A stretch of 6,285 nt of DNA, taken from NCBI GenBank assembly GCA_017503945.1, contig JAFVSB010000092.1:1-6285 (forward strand). Direction: 5' to 3'. Both the position numbers and the translations under genes were made by a program. Source of the DNA: Clostridia bacterium (GTDB lineage Bacteria; Bacillota; Clostridia; UMGS1810). Below, piece by piece: positions 1 through 6,285 of this stretch. The notes under the pieces were generated by a model, which saw nothing but the letters and a program-made list of their open reading frames with translations, searched no databases and was not told the origin of the DNA. The stretch's first letter is position 1. The number at the start of each line of letters is the position of its first letter.

Positions 1-187
1 CTAAATTTAATAATTCGGGAATTTTTCAAAAGCCATGCGCACGCAACGACGCGCAAAAGCTATTTGCGCCGTTGCTGCAAGCGCATACAGCATAGGAAAC
101 TGTTTTTGTGTATGCGCTTGCACGCTATAGCTTTTTTCAAAATTCTTACCGATTATTAAATATGCGGCATTTTGCCCTGGTGTTAAT
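1..187 (+). repeat. Structured repeat, copy A (cut by window start)
   Basis: A non-coding block that folds into an interrupted terminal stem carrying two hairpins. Terminal stem: 5-18 pairs with 149-161 (one bulged T), 19-25 with 139-145, 28-33 with 130-135, and 35-39 with 123-128 (one bulge). Hairpin P2 is 43-75: GCAACG (43-48) pairs with 70-75, A49-C50 bulges out, GCGCAAA (51-57) pairs with 63-69, and the loop is AGCTA. Hairpin P3 is 76-122: TGCAAGCGCATACA (76-89) pairs perfectly with 109-122 around a 19-nt loop. P2 and P3 abut without a linker, giving a three-way junction. Homology to copy B continues past the stem through ATGCGGC (162-168) to GTGTTAAT (180-187). In copy B the corresponding GCGGC is base-paired; here its partner would lie just left of position 1, so the element is probably truncated by the window. 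The strand given is only the one used for comparison; the transcribed strand is unknown. Function is not recognised: a dispersed repeat, a structured RNA and a MITE-like element are all possible. Confidence 0.7.
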
Positions 188-231
188 TTGAGCGAAATTC
201 ATAACAACTGTTTTGTACACTTTGCGCACTT

Positions 232-421
232 ATTAACACTTACTAAAACCGCCGCATTGTTTTGAAAGTGAATAAATTTTTTGAAAAATCTATAATGCTT
301 TGCCGGCTGCATATGAACGGTTCCATATATTGCAGACGGCAAAAGCAGCGGCACAAATGATTTTTGTGCGTCGCTGCGTGCTATAGCATTTTTCAAAAAA
401 TCGCTTTCAAAACTCAGCGGC
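232..421 (-). repeat. Structured repeat, copy B (inverted relative to A)
   Basis: A diverged second copy of the 1-187 element on the opposite strand. The terminal stem is longer here: 251-255 pairs with 417-421, 260-268 with 404-412, and 276-289 perfectly with 388-401; CTATA (290-294) then pairs with 382-386, and 297-298 with 380-381. Hairpin P2 is 345-377: GCAGCG (345-350) pairs with 372-377, G370-T371 bulges, GCACAAA (351-357) pairs with 363-369, and the loop is TGATT. Hairpin P3 is 299-343, with one G.A mismatch (306/336) and one bulged T330, closing a loop that contains GAACGGTTC. Read on the minus strand, its P2 differs from that of copy A by two compensated base pairs. ATTAACAC (232-239) mirrors GTGTTAAT at the end of copy A, so the copies converge on a 44-bp spacer (188-231) in which I see nothing. 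A minus-strand reading frame runs through this block (199-474) but is better explained as repeat sequence. Confidence 0.7.
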
Positions 422-433
422 AAAGAGGGGTTA

Positions 434-458
434 CAAAGGGGAGAGATTCTCCCCTTTG
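434..458. repeat. Perfect 11-bp hairpin before the promoter
   Basis: CAAAGGGGAGA (434-444) is exactly complementary to 448-458 around a GAT loop. No T-run follows on either strand, so it does not look like a classic intrinsic terminator. Its right arm ends inside the -35 box at 456-461, so forming the hairpin in DNA, or a protein binding the dyad, could affect that promoter. Alternatively it is a poorly terminating hairpin at the end of a transcript arriving from the left. The function is inferred only. Confidence 0.6.
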
Positions 459-485
459 ACAAATCACTAAACAATAATTTATAAT
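456..485 (+). promoter_or_regulatory. Distal sigma-A promoter for ispG-polC
   Basis: TTGACA (456-461) and TATAAT (480-485) are both perfect sigma-A consensus hexamers with an 18-bp spacer. Transcription would begin near 492 and give a leader of about 90 nt before the ispG start at 582. The first three bases of the -35 box belong to the 434-458 hairpin. In such AT-rich DNA one hexamer by chance is likely, but two perfect ones at workable spacing are much less so. Confidence 0.65.
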
Positions 486-503
486 AGTTTCAATCGATTG
501 TTT
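469..503. promoter_or_regulatory. Dyad symmetry between the two promoters (possible operator)
   Basis: AAACAAT (469-475) is an inverted repeat of ATTGTTT (497-503). The second arm overlaps a 10-bp perfect palindrome, CAATCGATTG (491-500). The palindrome sits at the predicted start site of the distal promoter and upstream of the proximal -35 box, a position suited to a repressor. No known operator consensus is recognised, and short AT-rich dyads occur by chance, so this is tentative. Confidence 0.25.
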
Positions 504-517
504 AAAATATTTTACTC

Positions 518-546
518 TTGAAAAAATGTTGTGGTTTTAGTATAAT
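518..546 (+). promoter_or_regulatory. Proximal sigma-A promoter for ispG-polC
   Basis: TTGAAA (518-523) and a perfect TATAAT (541-546) are separated by the optimal 17 bp. The predicted start site is near 552-554, about 29 nt before the ispG ATG at 582. This also argues against the in-frame ATG at 555, which would fall on the first bases of the transcript with no room for a ribosome-binding site. Confidence 0.75.
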
Positions 547-581
547 ATCAATATATGATATTCTGGAATGGGATTGATATT

Positions 582-1619
582 ATGAGCAAAAAAATCCAAA
601 TCGGCAACCTCTTTATCGGCGGCGGTGAAAGCGTAAAGATTCAGTCTATGTGCAACACCAAGACCAAAGACATAAGCGCAACAGTAGAGCAGATTCTTGC
701 CCTCGAGAAGGCAGGCTGCGAAATAGTGCGTGTGGCCGTGCCCGACCTTGAGAGTGCCGAAGCAATTGGCGCAATCAAAGAAAAAATACATATTCCTCTG
801 GTGGCAGACATTCATTTTGACTACCGCCTTGCTCTTGCGGCAATGCAAGCTGGTGTAGACAAGGTGAGGATTAACCCGGGCAACATTGGCTCGGAGGAAG
901 GCGTGAGAGCAGTAGCTGAGATGGCAAAGGCAAAAAAAGTGCCCATCCGCATTGGCGTGAACAGCGGCTCGATTGAAAAGGACATCCTTGCCGCATACGG
1001 TCACCCCACTGCCGAAGCAATGGTTGAAAGCGCCAAAAAACACATTGACATGCTCAAAAAATATGATTTTGATGATATAGTAATTTCGCTCAAATCAAGC
1101 AGTGTGCCCATGACCATTGAGGCATACCGCCTTATGAGCCAAAGGTTTGACTATCCTCTTCACCTTGGCGTGACAGAGGCAGGCACCTTCCTTGGCGGCA
1201 CTGTGAAGTCTGCCATTGGCATAGGCGCGCTTCTTGCCGATGGCATTGGCGACACCATCAGAGTGTCACTTACCGACGAACCCGAAAAGGAAATAACCGT
1301 GGCAAAAGAAATCCTCAAAGCCCTTGGTCTGCGCCAGCTTGGCGCAACGCTTGTGTCGTGCCCCACCTGTGCGCGCACGAGCATCGGACTCATTGACCTT
1401 GCCCAAAGGGTGGAGCAGTACATAGCCACCATCGACAAACCAATCACCGTGGCAGTGATGGGCTGTGCAGTCAACGGCCCCGGCGAAGCCCGCGAAGCCG
1501 ACATCGGCATTGCAGGCGGCAATGGCGAGGGTCTCATCTTCAAAAAAGGTGAGATTGTGAAAAAAGTGAGCGAAGACAAGCTCTTTGAAGAGCTTGTAAA
1601 AGAAATTGAAGCAATATGA
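582..1619 (+). CDS. ispG: 4-hydroxy-3-methylbut-2-enyl diphosphate synthase (IspG/GcpE)
   Basis: A cytoplasmic [4Fe-4S] enzyme of the MEP isoprenoid pathway. It reductively opens methylerythritol cyclodiphosphate (MEcPP) to HMBPP using electrons from ferredoxin or flavodoxin. At 345 residues it has the compact bacterial two-domain form. An N-terminal TIM barrel covers about residues 1-245, with VADIHFD (74-80) and the KVRINPGN motif (94-101). The C-terminal domain carries cluster ligands C260, C263 and C295 (SCPTC and [10 protein letters not shown]) and the conserved E302. The gaps between these residues (3, 32 and 7) match those I recall for the E. coli enzyme, so it should be active. I chose the ATG at 582 over the in-frame ATG at 555 because the proximal promoter would start transcription at about 553 and the nine extra residues do not look like IspG. 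The ribosome-binding site is weak (GGA at 571-573, 8 nt spacing). The TGA stop lies 9 nt before polC, indicating an operon. dxr and rseP, frequent upstream neighbours in clostridia, are not in the window. Confidence 0.96.
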   Translation: MSKKIQIGNLFIGGGESVKIQSMCNTKTKDISATVEQILALEKAGCEIVRVAVPDLESAEAIGAIKEKIHIPLVADIHFDYRLALAAMQAGVDKVRINPGNIGSEEGVRAVAEMAKAKKVPIRIGVNSGSIEKDILAAYGHPTAEAMVESAKKHIDMLKKYDFDDIVISLKSSSVPMTIEAYRLMSQRFDYPLHLGVTEAGTFLGGTVKSAIGIGALLADGIGDTIRVSLTDEPEKEITVAKEILKALGLRQLGATLVSCPTCARTSIGLIDLAQRVEQYIATIDKPITVAVMGCAVNGPGEAREADIGIAGGNGEGLIFKKGEIVKKVSEDKLFEELVKEIEAI

Positions 1620-1622
1620 GGT
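1618..1622 (+). promoter_or_regulatory. polC ribosome-binding site overlapping the ispG stop
   Basis: GAGGT lies 6 nt before the polC ATG at 1629 and overlaps the ispG TGA (1617-1619). Ribosomes finishing ispG would therefore cover the polC initiation region, suggesting translational coupling. It supports 1629 as the true start. Confidence 0.75.
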
Positions 1623-1628
1623 AATAAA

Positions 1629-4600
1629 ATGTCCCCCACAAACATCAAACTATCTGATATATTCAAGGGTTATGATATCCCAAATGAGCTTAGCGAGGTG
1701 TGCATCTACACCACCGATGCAAACTCTGCCCAGCGCTCCATGACGGTCACCGTGACCTCCGAGACCATCATACCCTATGAAGTGATTGAAAACTTCAAAA
1801 AAGGTGTTGCCGAAAAATATAACCTCTCAAGCTTTTTGCTAAAGGTGAAATACAACAATGTTTCTCTTGATTGCATAGACATCGACCTGTATTATTCCAA
1901 CCTCATTTTCTATGTCAACGAGCTTATTCGCGGAGTTCGTCATTTATTTCTGGACTCAAAGTGTGAATATGCCAACGGCGTGTTTACCGTGCACTGCAAA
2001 TACGGCACTCAGATGCTTTCTGAATCCAACTGCGAGGAAATGCTCAAAAAAATCGTGAAGGCTCAGCTTGGAGTGAATGTGGAATTTTCGTTTGTAGATG
2101 ATACCGATGAGGCCCACATTGAGCAGCTCATGCAAGACGCACTGAACTCTCTGCCTCCAATTGAGATTGCTCCCGAGGCAAAGAGCGAGCCAAAGGCTGA
2201 CGATGACGAAAGCCCCGTGATACTCGGAAAAGAAATAACTGACCCCATCATTCCGCTTGGCGACATCACTCCCGATGACCGCGAGGAGATTGTCACCAAG
2301 GGTGTGGTCATGAACACCGATGTGAGAGAATTTACAAGTAAAAAAACCGGTAAGCCCGGATATATATTCACATTTGCAATTGGCGACACCAAAGCGGCAT
2401 ACAGTGCAAAATGTTTTCTGAACCAAAAGCAATATGACAAGGTGAAGGCAAGCGTAAAAGACGGCGTGTGCGTTAAGGTCAAGGGCAAGGTGGAATATGA
2501 CAGCTACAGCCGCGAAACCATCATCAGCGTGCACCATATTGGCACCGATTCAATGCCTGAGCGCAAAGACAACGCCCCCGAAAAGCGCGTGGAGCTTCAC
2601 CTGCACACCAAAATGAGCCAGATGGACGCCATGACCGATGCCAAGGTGCTTGTGAAGCAGGCAATAAAGTGGGGTCACAAGGCCATTGCCATCACCGACC
2701 ACGGCAATGTGCAGTCATTTCCCGAAGCCATGCACGCCGCCGAAAAAAGCGACCTCAAGGTAATATATGGCATGGAGTGCTATCTTGTAGATGACAAAGA
2801 GCCGATTGTGTATGACAAAACTCTCAAATATTATCACTGCATCATTTTAGCCAAAAACCTTGTGGGACTTCGCAACCTTTATGAGCTTGTGTCGGCATCG
2901 TGCCTCAAGCATTTTTACAAGCGCCCCATCGTGCCCCGAAGCCTTTTGGTGGAAAAAAGAGAGGGGCTCATTCTTGGCTCTGCATGCGAGGCGGGCGAGC
3001 TTTATCGCGAAATTCTCAAAGACCCCTACAACCCCGACTATGCAAGGCTTGAAGAGATTGTGAGCTTTTATGACTATCTTGAAATTCAGCCGCTTGGCAA
3101 CAACGGCTTTTTGCTCCGAAACCAGACCCTGGCAAGCGAGGAAGATTTAAAATACATAAACCGCTTTATCATAGAGCTTGGCAAAAAATACGGCAAGCTC
3201 ACAGTGGCAACCTGTGATGTGCACTTTATGAACCCCGAAGACGAGGTTTTCCGCCGCATACTGCAGGCAGGTCAGGGCTATGACGATGCCGACAGTCAGC
3301 CGCCTCTGTATTTCAGAACAACCGACGAAATGCTAAAAGAGTTTGAATATCTTGGCGAGGAGCTTGCATATGAAGTGGTGGTGACCAACACCAACGCCAT
3401 TGCCTCTCTCACCGAAAAAATAAACCCCGTTCCGCCCGACAAAGCTCCCCCCGTCATTGAGGGGTCCGATGAGCTCCTGCGCAAGCTCACCTATGACAAA
3501 GCCATAAGCATCTATGGCGAAAACATGCCCGATCTCGTGCGTGAGCGCATAGAAGTCGAGCTAAACTCCATTATCAACAACGGATATTCCGTGCTATATA
3601 TCATTGCCCAGAAGCTTGTGGCAAAGTCACTTTCCGACGGCTACCTCGTTGGTTCCAGAGGCTCGGTAGGCTCATCGTTTGTGGCGTTTCTCTCGGGCAT
3701 CACCGAAGTTAACTCGCTTGCCCCTCACTATGTGTGCCCCAAGTGCAAGCTGTGTGATTTTGAAGTCCCCAAGGGCACAGGCTCAGGCTATGACCTGCCG
3801 CCGCGCAAATGCCCCAATTGCGGAGCCGACATGAAAGCCGACGGTCAGGACATTCCGTTCCAGACCTTCCTCGGATTTTCGGGCAACAAGGAGCCTGATA
3901 TCGACCTCAACTTCTCGGGCGAATATCAGCACATTGCCCACAAATATGTTGGCGAGCTTTTTGGCGAGGATCATGTGTTCAAAGCGGGCACAGTGGGCAC
4001 CATTGCCGACAAAACCGCCTACGGATATGTGAAAAAATATTATGAAGAAAGAGGCCTGCCCCTTTCAAATGCAAACGCCGAAAGGCTCGTGCGCGGATGC
4101 ACGGGCGTGAAGCGCACCACAGGTCAGCACCCCGGCGGCATCATAGTTGTGCCCACTGAGCGCGATGTGCACGAATTTTCACCCATTCAGCACCCTGCCG
4201 ATGATGTAAAAAGTGACATCATCACCCTGCATTTTGATTATCACTCCATCGACCAGAACCTCTTAAAGCTCGATATTCTCGGCCATGATGACCCCACGGT
4301 CATCAGAATGCTCGAGGACCTCACAGGCCTTGACCTCACTAAAATCCCCATGGGTGACCCTCTCACCATGAGCTTATTTAGCAAGACCGACGCCCTCGGC
4401 GTGAAGCCTGAAGATATAGAATCAGAGGTCGGCACCTTTGCAATTCCTGAATTTGGCACCAAGTTTGTGCGCCAGATGCTTCTCGACACCAAACCTACCA
4501 CTTTTTCTGAGCTTGTGCAGATATCGGGTCTTTCTCACGGCACCGATGTGTGGCTCAACAACGCTCAGGACCTCATCAGAGCAGGCACTGCCACACTTAG

Positions 4601-5318
4601 TCAGGCAATATGCACGCGTGATGACATCATGACCTATCTTATCAACGCCCACGGCGTACCCAACGAAAAAGCCTTCAAAATCATGGAAAGTGTGCGAAAG
4701 GGCAAGGGTCTTACCGAAGAGATGGAAAGCCTGATGCGCGAGCACAAGGTGCCCGAGTGGTACATAGGCTCGTGCAAAAAAATAAAATATATGTTTCCCA
4801 AAGCGCATGCAGTGGCATATGTGACCATGGCATATCGCATTGCATACTGCAAGGTGCACCACCCCCTTGAATTTTATGCAGCGTATTTCACAGTGCGCGC
4901 CGATGACTTTGACTATTTGCTCATGGGCGGCGGCAAAGAAAAGCTGCTCGAAAACAAGCGCATGCTGGAAGCAAAAGAAAACGAAATAAGCGACAAGGAA
5001 AAGAGAGTCATCACCATCATGGAGCTTTGCAACGAAATGTATGCAAGAGGCATTCACTTTTTGCCCATTGACCTCAAAGAATCTGACGCTGTGAAGTTCA
5101 TTCCCAAAGACGGCGCCCTGCTGCCGCCGCTCAACGCTCTGCCAAACCTCGGCGACAATGCCGCCAGAGCAATCGTGGAAGCGCGAAATGAAGAGGCGTT
5201 CTTCTCAATAGAAGACCTGCAGCAGCGCTCCAAAGTGACCAAAACAGTCATACAGGTGCTAAAAGATGCAGGCGTGCTTGCAGACCTGCCCGAAAGCAGC
5301 CAGGTGACATTTTTCTAA
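1629..5318 (+). CDS. polC: DNA polymerase III PolC-type alpha subunit lacking the proofreading exonuclease domain
   Basis: The C-family replicative polymerase of Gram-positive bacteria, which copies chromosomal DNA in complex with the sliding clamp and tau. Domains in order: N-terminal tau-interaction region (about 1-215, with an acidic linker near 180-215); OB fold (about 218-307); PHP domain (about 320-545); polymerase palm, fingers and thumb (about 560-1150), including GSRGS (675-679), a zinc ribbon (C703, C706, C728, C731), catalytic PDIDLN (D757, D759), a candidate third aspartate D882 in KLDILG, and YMFPKAH (1054-1060); helix-hairpin-helix region (about 1165-1220); and C-terminal clamp-binding motif QVTFF (1225-1229). 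The DnaQ-like exonuclease that normally interrupts PHP is missing: YGMECYLVDD (380-389) runs straight into YHCIILAKN (402-410). The length of 1229 against about 1437 residues in B. subtilis fits loss of that domain. No DxE exonuclease motif occurs elsewhere. PHP ligands H324, H326, D333, H358, E383, H403, C453, D530 and H532 are all present. No frameshift or stop is seen. It follows ispG by 9 nt and ends at a terminator. Confidence 0.96.
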   Translation: MSPTNIKLSDIFKGYDIPNELSEVCIYTTDANSAQRSMTVTVTSETIIPYEVIENFKKGVAEKYNLSSFLLKVKYNNVSLDCIDIDLYYSNLIFYVNELIRGVRHLFLDSKCEYANGVFTVHCKYGTQMLSESNCEEMLKKIVKAQLGVNVEFSFVDDTDEAHIEQLMQDALNSLPPIEIAPEAKSEPKADDDESPVILGKEITDPIIPLGDITPDDREEIVTKGVVMNTDVREFTSKKTGKPGYIFTFAIGDTKAAYSAKCFLNQKQYDKVKASVKDGVCVKVKGKVEYDSYSRETIISVHHIGTDSMPERKDNAPEKRVELHLHTKMSQMDAMTDAKVLVKQAIKWGHKAIAITDHGNVQSFPEAMHAAEKSDLKVIYGMECYLVDDKEPIVYDKTLKYYHCIILAKNLVGLRNLYELVSASCLKHFYKRPIVPRSLLVEKREGLILGSACEAGELYREILKDPYNPDYARLEEIVSFYDYLEIQPLGNNGFLLRNQTLASEEDLKYINRFIIELGKKYGKLTVATCDVHFMNPEDEVFRRILQAGQGYDDADSQPPLYFRTTDEMLKEFEYLGEELAYEVVVTNTNAIASLTEKINPVPPDKAPPVIEGSDELLRKLTYDKAISIYGENMPDLVRERIEVELNSIINNGYSVLYIIAQKLVAKSLSDGYLVGSRGSVGSSFVAFLSGITEVNSLAPHYVCPKCKLCDFEVPKGTGSGYDLPPRKCPNCGADMKADGQDIPFQTFLGFSGNKEPDIDLNFSGEYQHIAHKYVGELFGEDHVFKAGTVGTIADKTAYGYVKKYYEERGLPLSNANAERLVRGCTGVKRTTGQHPGGIIVVPTERDVHEFSPIQHPADDVKSDIITLHFDYHSIDQNLLKLDILGHDDPTVIRMLEDLTGLDLTKIPMGDPLTMSLFSKTDALGVKPEDIESEVGTFAIPEFGTKFVRQMLLDTKPTTFSELVQISGLSHGTDVWLNNAQDLIRAGTATLSQAICTRDDIMTYLINAHGVPNEKAFKIMESVRKGKGLTEEMESLMREHKVPEWYIGSCKKIKYMFPKAHAVAYVTMAYRIAYCKVHHPLEFYAAYFTVRADDFDYLLMGGGKEKLLENKRMLEAKENEISDKEKRVITIMELCNEMYARGIHFLPIDLKESDAVKFIPKDGALLPPLNALPNLGDNAARAIVEARNEEAFFSIEDLQQRSKVTKTVIQVLKDAGVLADLPESSQVTFF

Positions 5319-5331
5319 AAACAGGCATAAT

Positions 5332-5368
5332 AAAACCGCTAAACTCTATAAAGAGCTTAGCGGTTTTT
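5332..5368. terminator. Bidirectional intrinsic terminator
   Basis: AAAACCGCTAAACTCT (5332-5347) pairs with 5352-5367 around a 4-nt ATAA loop, with a single A.C mismatch (5343/5356). A T-run (5364-5368) follows on the plus strand, and the A-run (5332-5335) gives the equivalent U-tract on the minus strand. It starts 13 nt after the polC stop and ends 6 nt before the convergent permease stop, so it can end both transcripts. Confidence 0.88.
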
Positions 5369-5374
5369 ATGTTA

Positions 5375-6285
5375 TTATCGTTCTTCTCTGAAATACGCAA
5401 GCCCCAGATGCTGGGGTGGCTGAGTTTCTTTTTTGCGGCGCACACTTGTGAGCACAAGCACCAAAATTGTTACCACATAAGGAAGCATGTTGAATATGGC
5501 AATGGCGCTTCGGCTAAGACCTGAGATGTAGGAATAGGCAATGTAGAGACCGCCGAACACAAGCGAGCCGAGAATACCCACATTGGGTTTCCACAGGGCA
5601 AATATTACAAGGGCAATGGCGAGCCAGCCGCGGTCACCAAAGCCGCCGTTGGTCCATGCTCCGCCAATATAGTCCATAATGAAATATAAGCCGCCAAGAC
5701 CTGCTATGGCACCGCCTATGCAGGTGGCGAGGTATTTGTATTTGGTAACATTGATGCCTGCTGCATCTGCTGTGGCAGGGTTTTCGCCCACTGCTCTCAG
5801 GTGCAGACCTGTGCGCGTGCGATTGAGAAAATATGCCGCAGCCAGCGCAATGATGATGGCAACATATGCCAAAAATCCATAGGAGAAAAAGATTTCGCCT
5901 ATTGCTCCGAGCTTATCGGCAAATGGAAGCGAGGTCTTGAAATAGTCAGAGCTCACTTTTACCGAGAGGGTGCCGCCGTCACCAAAAATCTTGGTGAGCG
6001 AGCCGCCGAAGAAATCACCAAAGCCAACGCCAAAGGTGGTGAGGGCAAGACCTGTGACATTCTGATTGGCACGCAGAGTAATGGTGAGGAAGCTATAGAT
6101 GAGAGCCAACAGAGTGGAGCCAATGAGCGATGCCAGAAGCGGAATGATGATGCAAAGGGCAGGATTGGGCACAGCCACGGAATTTTCATAAAGGTATGCC
6201 CCCAAGATGCCTGCACTGCCGCCCATATACATTATGCCCGGGATGCCAAGGTTGAGATTGCCCGATTTTTCGGTGATGATTTCAC
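5375..6285 (-). CDS. Nucleoside/simple-sugar ABC transporter permease (NupQ/BmpD-type), partial
   Basis: An inner-membrane permease of the branched-chain/ribose-type family (BPD_transp_2), resembling the second permease of Bmp/Nup nucleoside importers. About 302 residues are visible, near the family's usual 300-320, so only a short N-terminus is missing. The frame stays open to the window edge: upstream of the Met at 6232 it reads EKSGNLNLGIPGIMYMGG, the expected ERSGVxNLGxEGxM-like family signature, so 6232 is internal. Further marks are the cytoplasmic loop LRAVGENPATADAAGINV (which contacts the ATPase in related permeases), GDRGWLAIALVIFALWKP, many hydrophobic membrane segments, and the tail PPQHLGLAYFREER. 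Two in-frame TAA codons follow each other (5375-5377 and 5372-5374). In related operons the order is lipoprotein, ATPase, permease, permease; the partners would lie to the right of the window. The substrate (purine nucleoside or sugar) cannot be set from this subunit. The gene converges on polC. Confidence 0.9.
   Translation of the reverse strand, partial: EIITEKSGNLNLGIPGIMYMGGSAGILGAYLYENSVAVPNPALCIIIPLLASLIGSTLLALIYSFLTITLRANQNVTGLALTTFGVGFGDFFGGSLTKIFGDGGTLSVKVSSDYFKTSLPFADKLGAIGEIFFSYGFLAYVAIIIALAAAYFLNRTRTGLHLRAVGENPATADAAGINVTKYKYLATCIGGAIAGLGGLYFIMDYIGGAWTNGGFGDRGWLAIALVIFALWKPNVGILGSLVFGGLYIAYSYISGLSRSAIAIFNMLPYVVTILVLVLTSVRRKKETQPPQHLGLAYFREER

Noticed and set aside
1..425. CRISPR array, tRNA or known riboswitch as the explanation of the structured block
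   Set aside because: There are only two inverted, diverged copies rather than regular direct repeats with spacers. No cloverleaf with a TTCGANNC-like arm is present, and I recognise no riboswitch core. Copy B also lies before the promoters rather than in the ispG leader.
434..458. Hairpin as a standard intrinsic terminator
   Set aside because: Neither side is followed by a run of T residues, so evidence for rho-independent termination is lacking.
199..474. Minus-strand reading frame of 91 codons in the left region
   Set aside because: It runs through copy B and the 434-458 hairpin, whose palindromes explain its sequence. Its composition shows no domain or clear ribosome-binding site, and it opposes the ispG promoters. 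I treat it as non-coding repeat.
2781..2840. polC as a frameshifted or degraded pseudogene
   Set aside because: The frame is open for 1229 codons, all catalytic, zinc and clamp-binding motifs are intact, and both flanks of the missing domain align in the same frame. A clean domain absence fits better than decay.
4422..5057. Long minus-strand frame (211 codons) and similar frames at 1956-2537 and 1160-1666
   Set aside because: They lie wholly inside highly conserved, clearly translated polC or ispG sequence, and their products are Cys/His/Phe-rich with no recognisable family. They are by-products of codon bias.
6230..6232. ATG at 6232 (minus strand) as the permease start
   Set aside because: The frame remains open to the window edge and encodes the family signature EKSGNLNLGIPGI upstream of it, so this Met is internal.

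Overview
The window looks like chromosomal DNA of a Gram-positive bacterium of the class Clostridia (Bacillota), probably a mid-GC and possibly uncultured lineage. The main reason is a PolC-type replicative DNA polymerase, which is largely confined to Bacillota and a few allied phyla. It sits directly behind ispG, a gene order I know from clostridial genomes. TGA is used as a normal stop (ispG), so this is not a TGA-recoding Mollicute.

Layout. Positions 1-517 carry no convincing gene. Positions 1-187 and 232-421 hold two diverged copies of one structured repeat in opposite orientation. Each copy folds into a long interrupted terminal stem carrying two hairpins, and two base pairs of the better-conserved hairpin have changed in a compensated way between the copies. 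Next come a perfect 11-bp hairpin (434-458) and two sigma-A-type promoters in tandem (456-485 and 518-546), both reading rightward. Positions 582-1619 encode IspG, the iron-sulfur enzyme of the MEP isoprenoid pathway. Nine bases later, with its ribosome-binding site over the ispG stop codon, comes polC (1629-5318). A nearly symmetric terminator (5332-5368) separates polC from a convergent minus-strand gene (5375 to the window edge). That gene encodes the permease of a nucleoside/sugar-type ABC importer; its start lies outside the window.

The main result is in polC. The protein has 1229 residues, against about 1437 for Bacillus subtilis PolC. The shortfall maps to one place: the DnaQ-like 3'-5' proofreading exonuclease normally inserted inside the PHP domain is absent. 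The two PHP halves join in frame around residues 396-402, and no exonuclease motif occurs elsewhere in the protein. All other PolC parts are present: tau-binding N-terminus, OB fold, PHP, zinc ribbon, catalytic aspartates, helix-hairpin-helix region and a C-terminal clamp-binding tail. All nine canonical PHP metal ligands are also present. This suggests (inference) that proofreading is done by the PHP domain or by a separate exonuclease.

IspG and PolC are probably co-transcribed and translationally coupled, linking an isoprenoid enzyme to the replicase by conserved neighbourhood rather than shared chemistry. The permease is unrelated and independently transcribed.
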